This document shows positions 20,098 through 28,337 of a stretch of DNA of 64,000 bases, in pieces; the first letter of the stretch is position 1, and each line of letters begins with the position of its first letter. A model generated the notes under the pieces. That model worked only from the letters and a program-made list of their open reading frames with translations. It was not told where the DNA came from and did not search any database. Location: assembly GCA_963613665.1 (NCBI GenBank), contig CAVEAL010000009.1:22159-86158 (forward strand), read 5' to 3'. Made by a program: the position numbers and the translations under genes. The stretch comes from F23-B02 sp963613665. GTDB lineage: Bacteria; Bacillota; Clostridia; Oscillospirales; Oscillospiraceae.

Positions 20098-21621
20098 TTA
20101 CCATCCTTCATAATCGTCAAAATCCACGAGGCTCGCGTCGAGGGGCTCCTCCTGAAGCACGGCGCTCATGTACTCGGAGAACTGTCTGCGCATCTCGTTG
20201 CGGCTCACGGTGCGGTGGTCGAACATATCGTTCTGCACCCAGACGAGGTGCTTGTTCTTGTCCTTGGCCTGATCGTTCACGACGCCTGCCAGGCCCATCG
20301 CGCCCTTGCAGGTAATGTCGTCGTAAACGAGCACGATATCGCAGTTGAACTTCTCCGCCTCATCCCAGACCTCGAGCAGATGCTGATATCCGCCGGTGAG
20401 GTGGCGGCGCATGACGCCGCGCTCGTAGTTGTGCGCGATGCCGATGAGCGCCGCGTCGAGGTCATCCTCGGGGATGATGACGTTGCCGGAGAACATGTCC
20501 ATCTGCGCGGCGACGAGAACGCCCCAGCAATTGTAAGCCCAGGTGTTGAAGTCAACGTAGTAGCAGCCCGGGCCGCCCCAGGTTATCATGCGGTGGCGCG
20601 CCTTATCATAGCTGACGACCTTGTTTTTATAAGCCTTTTCGGCGATCCGGAGCGCCTTCTTCGCGGTCGTGTCGATGTACGGGATGCTGCCGCCGGAGAA
20701 GGTGAAGTAGAAGGCGTGGAACAGCGGCGAAATGACGTTGCCGAAGGCGGTGTACTTCGTCTTCGCAATATCCCATACCTCGAACTCATTGCGCACCTCT
20801 TTATTGTGCTGCTTTATGATCCTGAAGAAAGCCTCCTCGTCGAACTTTTCGCCTGTCGTGTCCTCGATGAATTTTATGGTCTCCTTCATCTGCGCGAGGG
20901 CGTATTTGTCGGTGGCCTCATCCTCCCAGCGCATGGGTATGCCCGCTACGGTTGTGGGAATGGTGATGCGGCGCTCTATAAGCTGGCTGTTCATGGTCGA
21001 GGAGTCGCAGGGCATGTTGTTGGTTATAAGGCAGGCTCCGATCTGCGGGTAATCGTCGTTTATCGCAACGCCGGCGGCGTTCGCGCTCAGACGGCAGGAG
21101 TCGGCGGGAAGGCCGACGTTTTCCATGATATCCATGTAAAACGGGGCGAGGTTCTGATCCATATAAGTGCCCAGAAGTCCCTGCAGGACCTCGAGCGGCA
21201 GAGCCTTGAGGTTCGGGAAGCCCGCGACGATCTCGGGGCACATGGTCTGCTCGAGCATGACGAATTTATCGGCGGCCTTCGTATCGCCGAAGCGGCGGTC
21301 GCCCTTCATGCTGTCGGCGAGCATGCCGGTCGTGCCCTTCATGATGGCGTGCATCTGCGTGTGCGAAACGCGCAGCGCGGGGCCGCGCATACCGGCGGTG
21401 CATTTATCGACCATGTGCAGTGCGCCTATATAGCCGCCGAACCAGCGGTACTCGAACAGGCCCCTGACTATGCGCACGGGGGATTTTGCGGCAAACTGCA
21501 CCAGTATGCCGAGATTTATGGCCCACTGGGTATAATCATAGAAGGTGTCCTTCAGGCCGCGCCACTCGCGGTGCTTTGCGATGCCGCTGCCCTTGTAAAA
21601 GCGTTTTGCCTCGTTTGCCAT
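20098..21621 (-). CDS. 2-hydroxyacyl-CoA dehydratase family protein (HgdA-like subunit)
   Basis: The 507-residue protein resembles the larger subunit of the HgdAB/FldBC/HadBC dehydratases, iron-sulfur enzymes that remove water from (R)-2-hydroxyacyl-CoA in amino-acid fermentation. Cys residues that could bind a [4Fe-4S] cluster occur at MCPEIV (near 123) and MPCDSS (near 200). The start overlaps the stop of the partner gene by 1 nt. No activator ATPase (HgdC type), CoA-transferase or acyl-CoA dehydrogenase lies nearby, so either these are elsewhere or the pair acts on something different. Subunit assignment is by similarity of size and order. Confidence 0.8.
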   Translation of the reverse strand: MANEAKRFYKGSGIAKHREWRGLKDTFYDYTQWAINLGILVQFAAKSPVRIVRGLFEYRWFGGYIGALHMVDKCTAGMRGPALRVSHTQMHAIMKGTTGMLADSMKGDRRFGDTKAADKFVMLEQTMCPEIVAGFPNLKALPLEVLQGLLGTYMDQNLAPFYMDIMENVGLPADSCRLSANAAGVAINDDYPQIGACLITNNMPCDSSTMNSQLIERRITIPTTVAGIPMRWEDEATDKYALAQMKETIKFIEDTTGEKFDEEAFFRIIKQHNKEVRNEFEVWDIAKTKYTAFGNVISPLFHAFYFTFSGGSIPYIDTTAKKALRIAEKAYKNKVVSYDKARHRMITWGGPGCYYVDFNTWAYNCWGVLVAAQMDMFSGNVIIPEDDLDAALIGIAHNYERGVMRRHLTGGYQHLLEVWDEAEKFNCDIVLVYDDITCKGAMGLAGVVNDQAKDKNKHLVWVQNDMFDHRTVSRNEMRRQFSEYMSAVLQEEPLDASLVDFDDYEGW

Positions 21622-22817
21622 TACATTTTACCTCCCTGGATCTTCTTTATCTCGATGCTCTCGACAAAGGCCTGAAAGCGTGTGCGCAGCTGGCCTGCCG
21701 ATGCCATCGTGTATTCCTTCTCGACGCCGATGCAGGGTATGCCCTCGACCTCGTTCATGTCGTGCACGCCCATGACGCGCTCGTAGCTCCAGAATTCGCA
21801 GAACTTCATCTGCAGGTACAGTATGCCGTCGGCGTTGTAGTCACGCACGAGCTGCTTAAGATAGCTGCGGCGCTGAAGCTGCTTTTCCTTGTTCATGAAG
21901 CGCGGGCATTCGCTTGTGGAGAGATAATGCCGCGCGACGGCGGTCAGAGCGCTCTCGCCGTCCTTTATCTCGATCTCCTCCCTGCCGGGCAGCGAGCCGT
22001 AGCAGTAGCGGTCTGCCGCGACATATGCGCCGCAGTCTTCCAAAAGCTTTGTGAACGCCGGATCATCGACCTCGGAGCCGGTGACAACTATTCGTGCGCG
22101 GTAGTTCGGCTTGGGATCGACCTTGCGCTTTTTGACCTCTTTGAGCGTCGCCTCGAGCTTGTCCTTTATAAGATACTGCGGGCAGCACTCGGAAACGAGC
22201 TGGATGACGTGGAACTCGTAGCTCGTGATCGGCGGATTGGGGAGCTTTCGCAGGTCGCCGAGCGCGGTGATGATGCGGCAGATCTCGTTGTGCTCCTCTA
22301 TCGCCTTTCTTATCGCCTCGTCGGAGACATCAACGCCGTATACACGCTCCAGCGGCTCGAGGATATACCTGCGGAGCTGATCCTCGTAGTGCTCGTAGGC
22401 GGCCTTTGTCGTGACAAAGGGCACGTCCATCATGCTCATGAAAAACTTCGGGTTCTGCTCCTTTACGAGCCCCATGATGTCAAAATACTCATGCGCACGG
22501 TGCATCATCTGGCAGGTCTCGGATGAGAACATGGCCGACAGGAAGTTGTAGCCGCCCTCCATGCTGCGCTCAAGCACGCTGCGCGTGAAGGGGCAGGTCT
22601 TGTTTGTCATATAGTATGTACCGATATCGGTGTTGGTCGTTCCCGGGGCGCGCAGGCGCACCGAGAAGCAGCCGCCGAGGTTGAGCAGTACCTCGGGGAC
22701 GAAATAGCAGGTGTAGCCCAGCGCCTTTTTCCCCTCCGCCGACGCCTGCTTTACCAGCTCGTTGTTCGCGTCCTGAAGCAGGTTTTCAAAATAGATGAGC
22801 TGCTTTAGATCTTTCAT
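21621..22817 (-). CDS. 2-hydroxyacyl-CoA dehydratase family protein (HgdB-like subunit)
   Basis: From the ATG at 22817 (AGAGGATA upstream) the 398 residues match the second dehydratase subunit, with candidate cluster cysteines in KTCPFTRS, FSSETCQMMHRAHEY and KFCEFW. It pairs with the next gene. Longer starts up to 22901 would cover the promoter leader and are rejected. A strong promoter at 22892-22920 and an operator-like palindrome in the divergent region suggest control by the GntR protein encoded opposite. Confidence 0.82.
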   Translation of the reverse strand: MKDLKQLIYFENLLQDANNELVKQASAEGKKALGYTCYFVPEVLLNLGGCFSVRLRAPGTTNTDIGTYYMTNKTCPFTRSVLERSMEGGYNFLSAMFSSETCQMMHRAHEYFDIMGLVKEQNPKFFMSMMDVPFVTTKAAYEHYEDQLRRYILEPLERVYGVDVSDEAIRKAIEEHNEICRIITALGDLRKLPNPPITSYEFHVIQLVSECCPQYLIKDKLEATLKEVKKRKVDPKPNYRARIVVTGSEVDDPAFTKLLEDCGAYVAADRYCYGSLPGREEIEIKDGESALTAVARHYLSTSECPRFMNKEKQLQRRSYLKQLVRDYNADGILYLQMKFCEFWSYERVMGVHDMNEVEGIPCIGVEKEYTMASAGQLRTRFQAFVESIEIKKIQGGKM

Positions 22818-22891
22818 ATGCGTATCCTCTTTCTGCGTTATTGAATGTCCGCTGTGCGATCCTTCCAAAATCCGTGAATAATCACGAAGAA

Positions 22892-22920
22892 ATATTACCA
22901 CATGGATATTTTTATGTCAA
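22892..22920 (-). promoter_or_regulatory. Sigma-A promoter of the dehydratase operon
   Basis: Minus strand TTGACA (22920-22915), 17 bp, TAATAT (22897-22892). Just downstream, 22873-22886 reads CGTGAATAATCACG, an imperfect palindrome sharing the GTGATT half-site with the operator at 22983-23012. Confidence 0.85.
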
Positions 22921-22951
22921 TAAAGAACGGCGGTACAGGCAGTTAAAAATC

Positions 22952-22980
22952 TTGACAGCGGCGCTGATATACTGCATAAT
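22952..22980 (+). promoter_or_regulatory. Sigma-A promoter of the GntR gene
   Basis: TTGACA (22952-22957), 17 bp, CATAAT (22975-22980), followed at once by the palindromic operator, so bound regulator would block the start site. Confidence 0.85.
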
Positions 22981-22982
22981 AT

Positions 22983-23012
22983 TTCTGTGATTGCGATTGG
23001 CCAATCACAGAA
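22983..23012. promoter_or_regulatory. Palindromic operator, probably for the adjacent GntR regulator
   Basis: Perfect 11 bp arms TTCTGTGATTG / CAATCACAGAA with 8 bp between, nested around a second perfect palindrome GATTGGCCAATC (22995-23006). FadR-type regulators bind short sites of the ATTGG-N-CCAAT kind. It covers the predicted start point of the regulator gene, which argues for autoregulation. Confidence 0.75.
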
Positions 23013-23032
23013 CGGAACGGGCGGTAATGATC

Positions 23033-23755
23033 ATGGCGTTTGAAAAGATAAGCATTCCCTCGGCGAAGGAATGCTTTTTTGAAGATATAAAATCGAAGAT
23101 ACTCACGGGCGAGCTCACTCCGGGGCAGAAGCTGCCGAGTGAGCGTGAGCTTGCCGGACGCACGGGGATAAACCAGTCTGCCGTCCACCTTGCGATAAAG
23201 GACCTTGAGCGCACTGGCTTTCTCAATATCGTTCCGCGCCACGGGACCTATGTCGCCGACTACATAGCAAGCGGCAACTATGAAACGCTGCACGAGATAC
23301 TGCGCTCGGGCGAGCGGCTGATGACCCGCGAGCGCGTCGTCGCGCTGGTCGAGACGCGAAACGCCGTCGAGGGCGGCGCACTCATACGCCTTGCGGCCTC
23401 GCACACCGATGAGGATATCCGTGTTCTTGAGGAATATATAGAGCGCTTCAAGGCCGTGCGCGGGCAGGGACTCGGCGCGGACGAGCTCGGCGCGATGACC
23501 AAGGATTTTCACTATCTCATCTGCAAATTAAGCGGCAACGAGGTGTTTATACTGCTGATGAACTCCTTTGCCGAGATATCGCAGGGGCTCTGGCGGCACT
23601 GCGCCGGACACTGGGGGCTCGAGGGCCTCATAGAGCAGAGTGAGCACATCGTTTCGCTCGTGAAGTCCGGCCGCGGTCTCGACGCGCAGGTCTATATCAC
23701 CGAAAAATTCAACGAATACGTCCGCGACTGCGGCATTGTTTTCAGCGTCCGCTGA
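23033..23755 (+). CDS. GntR-family transcriptional regulator, FadR subfamily
   Basis: The 240-residue protein has an N-terminal winged helix (LTPGQKLPSERELAGRTGINQSAVHLAIKDLE, about 25-58, classic GntR) and an all-helical FCD ligand domain (about 95-235) with metal-site-like residues. I chose the ATG at 23033 because GGGCGG lies 9 nt before it; the ATG at 23027 is possible. It is divergent from the dehydratase operon with an operator between, so it probably controls that operon in response to a substrate or product acid. The ligand is unknown. Confidence 0.88.
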   Translation: MAFEKISIPSAKECFFEDIKSKILTGELTPGQKLPSERELAGRTGINQSAVHLAIKDLERTGFLNIVPRHGTYVADYIASGNYETLHEILRSGERLMTRERVVALVETRNAVEGGALIRLAASHTDEDIRVLEEYIERFKAVRGQGLGADELGAMTKDFHYLICKLSGNEVFILLMNSFAEISQGLWRHCAGHWGLEGLIEQSEHIVSLVKSGRGLDAQVYITEKFNEYVRDCGIVFSVR

Positions 23756-23808
23756 CGCGCGGCGGCATATTTTTTTCGCCGCTTCATACCGTTTACAGAG
23801 GTGATGGT

Positions 23809-24939
23809 ATGAAGATCCACATCGTCCGCCGCGGAGACAGCCTGTATTCCATCGCTCGGGCAGGCGGCACGGACGTCAAGACTCTTGCCGGGCTCAACGA
23901 GCTCGGCGACCCCGCACGGCTGAGCGTCGGTCAGTCGATAATCATTCCGGACAATACGCATCCTGCGGCAGAAACGGAGGTCTGCGGCTGCGCACATCCC
24001 GGCATGAGCGCACGTCGGCTCGATGCCGCGCTGCCGTTTCTGAGCTATCTGTGCCCGTTTTCGTACCGCACGGACGAAAACGGGCTTGTTGCACCCATTG
24101 ACGACGCGCAGATGATAAGCGCCGCGTGGGACGCGGGCTGCGCACCGCTCCTGACGCTTACGAACATAGGCGCAAGCGGCGGCTTTTCAAGCGATATCGC
24201 CCACGGCGTTTTTGCGGACACGGCGGCACGGGATGCACTTATCGAAAACACTCTCGCCCTGCTCAAAAGCCGCGGATACTGCGGCGTGAACCTCAATTTC
24301 GAATACATCCAGCCCTACGACCGCGAGGGCTGCGCTGCGTTTTTAGAGCGCATGTCCGAAGCTCTGCACGCGCAGGGCCATATGTTTTTTGCCTCTGCCG
24401 CGCCCAGGACCTCCGACGGCCGCTGCGGCGTTCTGTACGCCGCGCACGATTACGCCGTCCGGGGGCGCCTGTGCGACAGGGTCGTCGTCATGACCTACGA
24501 CTGGGGCTACGCATACTCCGCGCCGCGGGCCGTCTCGCCGGTCGGCGAGATGCGCAGGGTGCTCGACTACGCGGTGACTAAAATACCGCCGTCGAAGATA
24601 CTGCTCGGCTTTTCGTGCTACGGCTACGACTGGCGGCTGCCGTGGAAGCAGGGGCAGGCGGCGCGGGTGATATCAAGCGCGGCGGCAGCGGATCTGGCAG
24701 CATCCGTCTCCGCACAGATACGCTTTGACGCGGCGTCTCAGGCACCGCATTTCAACTACACCGACCCCGCCGGCGTGCTTCACGAGGTCTGGTTCGAGGA
24801 TGCCCGCAGCATCCGTGCGCGGCTCGGACTTGTGCGCGAATACGGCCTTGCCGGCATAAGCATATGGACGCTCAACATGTGCGGCCGAACTCCTCTGGCC
24901 GTTCTGGAGAGCGAATTTTCAACGGAAAAGATCGTATAA
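23809..24939 (+). CDS. LysM and GH18-domain peptidoglycan hydrolase (SleL/YaaH-like)
   Basis: Residues 1-45 are one LysM domain (IHIVRRGDSLYSIARAGG...VGQSIIIP). Residues about 70-370 form a glycosyl hydrolase 18 barrel with GVNLNFEYI near 160 in place of the usual DxxDxDxE: the catalytic Glu is kept but the preceding Asp is Asn. Proteins of this layout are spore-associated N-acetylglucosaminidases that digest cortex during germination, and like them this one has no signal peptide. It suggests a sporulating host. GAGGTGATGGT precedes the ATG. Confidence 0.85.
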   Translation: MKIHIVRRGDSLYSIARAGGTDVKTLAGLNELGDPARLSVGQSIIIPDNTHPAAETEVCGCAHPGMSARRLDAALPFLSYLCPFSYRTDENGLVAPIDDAQMISAAWDAGCAPLLTLTNIGASGGFSSDIAHGVFADTAARDALIENTLALLKSRGYCGVNLNFEYIQPYDREGCAAFLERMSEALHAQGHMFFASAAPRTSDGRCGVLYAAHDYAVRGRLCDRVVVMTYDWGYAYSAPRAVSPVGEMRRVLDYAVTKIPPSKILLGFSCYGYDWRLPWKQGQAARVISSAAAADLAASVSAQIRFDAASQAPHFNYTDPAGVLHEVWFEDARSIRARLGLVREYGLAGISIWTLNMCGRTPLAVLESEFSTEKIV

Positions 24940-24991
24940 AAATGCGGAACCTTTTCCCCCGCGCAGTGTCTTAAACGCAAAGGGCTGCCGT

Positions 24992-25134
24992 CGAAATCCT
25001 TGAAATTTCAAGGATTTCGGTAATAGCATTTTGAACGTTTTCAAAATGCTCGGCGGAAAAGCGCAGTCAAAAAAGTCCCTTGAGGGACTTTTTTGACAAG
25101 CCGGAAAGATCCCGTCCTGCCGGACGGGATCTTT
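24992..25134. terminator. Cluster of four consecutive hairpins between convergent genes
   Basis: In 143 bp lie four near-perfect palindromes: 24992-25019 (CGAAATCCTTGAAA arm), 25025-25050 (AGCATTTTGAA arm), 25067-25096 (TCAAAAAAGTCCCTT arm, T-rich ends on both strands) and 25105-25134 (AAAGATCCCGTCC / GGACGGGATCTTT). The last two are good terminators for phoU (minus) and the hydrolase gene (plus). The function of the first two is unknown. Confidence 0.8.
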
Positions 25135-25785
25135 TCATATCTCGTTTGACTTGTGAACGCCGGTGACGGAAAACTCCACCCACTCGGCGACGTTCGTCGC
25201 GTGGTCGCCGATACGCTCGAAGTACTTTGCTATCATGAGAAGGTCGAGGGCGTATTCCGCGTCGCCGTGCTCGGCGCGTATCATGTCGATAAGTGCGGTC
25301 CTGACGCTCAAAAAGCAGTCGTCAACGACGTCATCGTGCCCGATAACGCTTTTTGCAAGGGCAACATCGCGCTTTATATACGCGTCGATGCTGTCGGTGA
25401 CCATGCCGATTGCGGCCTCGGCCATGGGGCGCATGGCCAGGCACTCGCTGCCCGTGCGGCCGCCCAGATGCGGTATGATCTCGGCGATATCCGAGGCCTG
25501 ATCGCCGATGCGTTCAAGGTCGGTTATCATTTTAAGCGCCGCCGATATCTGCCGCAGATCGCGCGCGACCGGCTGCTGCTGCAATAAAAGCCGCAGGCAC
25601 AGCGCCTCTATATCGCGCTCGTACCGGTCTATCTCAAGATCGAGCGGGGCAAGCTTTGCGGCAAGCTCGCAGTCGCCGCAAAGCAGCGCCTTTGCCGAGT
25701 TCGCTATCGCCTCCTCGCACATCGCTCCCATGAGCGTGAGCTTTTCGCCGAGCTCCGCGAGCTGGGCGTCGAATTTGCTTCTCAT
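25135..25785 (-). CDS. phoU: Phosphate transport system regulatory protein PhoU
   Basis: The 216-residue all-helical protein has the two PhoU repeats, each with its metal-binding signature: LERIGDQASDIAEI (near 90) and FERIGDHATNVAEW (near 192). PhoU links the Pst transporter to the phosphate two-component system. It is the last gene of the pst operon; its start overlaps the pstB stop by 1 nt. Confidence 0.95.
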   Translation of the reverse strand: MRSKFDAQLAELGEKLTLMGAMCEEAIANSAKALLCGDCELAAKLAPLDLEIDRYERDIEALCLRLLLQQQPVARDLRQISAALKMITDLERIGDQASDIAEIIPHLGGRTGSECLAMRPMAEAAIGMVTDSIDAYIKRDVALAKSVIGHDDVVDDCFLSVRTALIDMIRAEHGDAEYALDLLMIAKYFERIGDHATNVAEWVEFSVTGVHKSNEI

Positions 25786-26540
25786 CAGCCGAACCTCCCA
25801 GTTATATAGTCCTCGGTGCGCTTATCCGACGGCACGGAGAACAGTCTTTCGGTGTTGTCGTACTCCACGAGCTCGCCGAGCAGGAAAAACGCGGTGCTGT
25901 CGGAAATGCGCAGCGCCTGCTGCATGTTGTGCGTCACGATGACGATCGTGTAGTTTTTCTTCAGCTCCGCGGCAAGCTCCTCTATCTTCGAGGTGGATAT
26001 GGGGTCGAGCGCGCTCGTCGGCTCGTCCATGAGCAGCACCTCCGGCTCGACGGCGAGGGCACGCGCTATGCACAGGCGCTGCTGCTGACCGCCCGAAAGG
26101 CCGAGGGCCGAGCTCCTGAGCCTGTCCTTTGCCTCGTCCCAGATGGCGGCGCCGCGCAGCGAGCGCTCGACTATCTCGTCAAGCTCCGACTTTTTGCGTA
26201 TGCCGTGAGTGCGCGGGCCGTAGGCGACGTTGTCGTAAATGCTCATGGGAAAGGGATTGGGCTTCTGGAACACCATGCCCACGCAGCGGCGCAGCTCGTT
26301 CACGTCCGTGCCGGGGGCGTAGATGTCTCTGTCCTTGTACTTCACCCCGCCCGTTATCTTAACGCCGGGCACGAGGTCGTTCATGCGGTCGAGCGTCTTT
26401 AAAAACGTCGATTTTCCGCAGCCGGAGGGGCCGATGAGCGCGGTTATGCTCTTTTCGGGGATCTCCATATTTATGTTTTTAAGCGCCTGCGTCTGTCCGT
26501 ACCACAGGCACAGGTCGTTTACGCTTATGATGCTGCTCAT
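25785..26540 (-). CDS. pstB: Phosphate ABC transporter ATP-binding protein
   Basis: The 251-residue protein has Walker A GPSGCGKST (near 37), Q-loop VFQKPNPFPMSIYDNVAYGPR (characteristic of PstB), signature LSGGQQQR (near 148) and Walker B LLMDEPTSALDP. It powers phosphate import by PstC/PstA. The start overlaps pstA by 4 nt. Confidence 0.97.
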   Translation of the reverse strand: MSSIISVNDLCLWYGQTQALKNINMEIPEKSITALIGPSGCGKSTFLKTLDRMNDLVPGVKITGGVKYKDRDIYAPGTDVNELRRCVGMVFQKPNPFPMSIYDNVAYGPRTHGIRKKSELDEIVERSLRGAAIWDEAKDRLRSSALGLSGGQQQRLCIARALAVEPEVLLMDEPTSALDPISTSKIEELAAELKKNYTIVIVTHNMQQALRISDSTAFFLLGELVEYDNTERLFSVPSDKRTEDYITGRFG

Positions 26541-27403
26541 ATGCTTCTCCTCTTCCGATAATGTTTGCCGATGAGTGTTGAGGTAAGGTTGATGATGACC
26601 GTCAGCGCCATGAGTATGGCGGCGATGGCGAAGGCTATGCCGAACTCGCCCCGCTCCTTGGCGTAGACGTAAAGCGCTACCGTGAGCGTCGCGCCCGCGT
26701 GAGAAAGGCCGTCGGGGAACAGGCTGTAGATATTATGCGCAAAGCCCGCCGTGAACAGCAGCGCCGCCGACTCGCCGAGGATGCGCCCCACAGCGAGGAT
26801 GCAGCCGGTTATAACGCCGTCGATGCAGCCGGGGAAAACGACGGTGCGTATGACGCGCCACTTGCCCGCTCCGAGGCCGAAGGCACCCTCGCGCAGGCTC
26901 TGCGGAACGGTCTTGAGGCTCTCCTGAGTCGTGCGCATGACCGTCGGCAGGTTCATGATGACAAGCGTCATGGCGCCTGCGCGAAGCGAGGTCTGGTAGC
27001 CGAGAAATTCGCAGAAAAACAGCATGCCGACAAGGCCGTATATAATGCTCGGAATACCCGAGAGCGTCTCGGCGGCGTATTCTATCGCGGCGACGATGCG
27101 GTGATTTTTCGCATACTCCGTGAGGTAAATGGCCGCGCCCACGCCCAGCGGCAGCACCCACACGAGCGTGCCGAGGACGATGTACAGCGTGTTTAGTATA
27201 TCCGGCAGTATGCCGACCGTACCGGCAAGGTAGCTCGGCTTGGTGGAGAGAAACTCCCACGATATGTTCGGTATGCCCTTTATGAGGACATAGGCTATTA
27301 AAAACAGCACCAGCGCCGACGTAAGGAGGGCGCACAGTCCGGCAAGAGAGCGCATTACGAGTTCGTAGGCTCTGCGCCTTGCTTTTACGTTTTTGCTATC
27401 CAT
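26537..27403 (-). CDS. pstA: Phosphate ABC transporter permease PstA
   Basis: The 288-residue protein has six membrane segments and an EAA-like loop near 180 (REGAFGLGAGKWRVIRTVVFPG) that contacts PstB. It forms the membrane channel with PstC; the start overlaps pstC by 8 nt. Confidence 0.95.
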   Translation of the reverse strand: MDSKNVKARRRAYELVMRSLAGLCALLTSALVLFLIAYVLIKGIPNISWEFLSTKPSYLAGTVGILPDILNTLYIVLGTLVWVLPLGVGAAIYLTEYAKNHRIVAAIEYAAETLSGIPSIIYGLVGMLFFCEFLGYQTSLRAGAMTLVIMNLPTVMRTTQESLKTVPQSLREGAFGLGAGKWRVIRTVVFPGCIDGVITGCILAVGRILGESAALLFTAGFAHNIYSLFPDGLSHAGATLTVALYVYAKERGEFGIAFAIAAILMALTVIINLTSTLIGKHYRKRRSI

Positions 27404-28283
27404 TCGACTTATCCCTCTTCAAAAGGAAATTGAGCGTTGCGTTGATGAGCATTATAAACAGGAACAGAACCAGCGCGATGGAGAAAAGCGCCTGACGCTG
27501 GAGTCCCGAGGAATAGCCCATTTCGCTTGCGACCGCGGTGGTCAGAAACCTTACGCTCTGGAAAAGTTCCGGCATGTTCGCCGCGTTGCCGGACACCATC
27601 ATGACGGCCATCGCCTCGCCTATCGCTCTGCCCACGCCGAGCACGACCGCCGCCGCAATGCCGCTCTTTGCAGCCGGAACGGAGACGCGGAAGTAGGTCT
27701 CCGTCGGCGTTGCGCCGAGGGCGAGGGAAGCGTCCTCGTACTCCTTGGGAACCGCCTCCAGCGAGGTCATCGAGACCTTGATGATAGACGGCAGGATCAT
27801 GATCGCAAGCACGATTATTGCGGCAAGCAGGCTCGCGCCGTCGGGTACGTTAAAGAGCTTGCGTATGCCGGGTACGAGCACCATCATGCCCACGAGGCCG
27901 TACACGACCGAGGGGATGCCCGCCAGCAGCGACACCGCCTCGACGACGACCGCACGCACGCGCGGCCGCGCCATTTTCGCAAGATACACCGAGGCCATGA
28001 AGCCCACAGGAACGCCGAGGCAGATAGCGCCCGCCGTGCCGTAAATGCTCGTGAGGATAAAGGGCAGGATGCCGTAGCTCGGCTCTGCGGCGGTCGAGGC
28101 CCATTTTTTCCCGAACAGGAAGTCTCCGAGCCCGATCTCGCGTATGGCCGGTATGCCGGAGACGATGAGGTAGACCGTTATCATCAGCACCGCGGCCACC
28201 GTCACGAGTCCGAGGATGAGGAACACGGCGTGGACGATTATTTCTATCAGATTTTTTATTTTCTTTTTTGTTTTCGTCTTCAT
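27396..28283 (-). CDS. pstC: Phosphate ABC transporter permease PstC
   Basis: The 295-residue protein has a basic N terminus, six membrane segments and the coupling loop YEDASLALGATPTETYFRVSVP (near 185). It pairs with PstA. There is no strong ribosome site before its ATG; translation may depend on structure around the hairpin at 28296-28317, which lies between pstS and pstC. Confidence 0.94.
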   Translation of the reverse strand: MKTKTKKKIKNLIEIIVHAVFLILGLVTVAAVLMITVYLIVSGIPAIREIGLGDFLFGKKWASTAAEPSYGILPFILTSIYGTAGAICLGVPVGFMASVYLAKMARPRVRAVVVEAVSLLAGIPSVVYGLVGMMVLVPGIRKLFNVPDGASLLAAIIVLAIMILPSIIKVSMTSLEAVPKEYEDASLALGATPTETYFRVSVPAAKSGIAAAVVLGVGRAIGEAMAVMMVSGNAANMPELFQSVRFLTTAVASEMGYSSGLQRQALFSIALVLFLFIMLINATLNFLLKRDKSNG

Positions 28284-28295
28284 AAATTCTAATAT

Positions 28296-28317
28296 GGCGG
28301 TCTCCGGAGAGACCGCC
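28296..28317 (-). promoter_or_regulatory. Stem-loop between pstS and pstC
   Basis: Perfect 9 bp arms GGCGGTCTC / GAGACCGCC with a CGGA loop, without a T-run on the minus strand. Like the TRAP operon hairpin it sits between binding-protein and permease genes and may stabilise the upstream pstS message. Confidence 0.65.
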
Positions 28318-28337
28318 GTTTAATTTGTCTGTTTTGC

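Noticed and set aside
20215..21675. 486-codon plus-strand frame over the dehydratase gene
   Set aside because: Antisense shadow of a conserved enzyme gene; no start signal.
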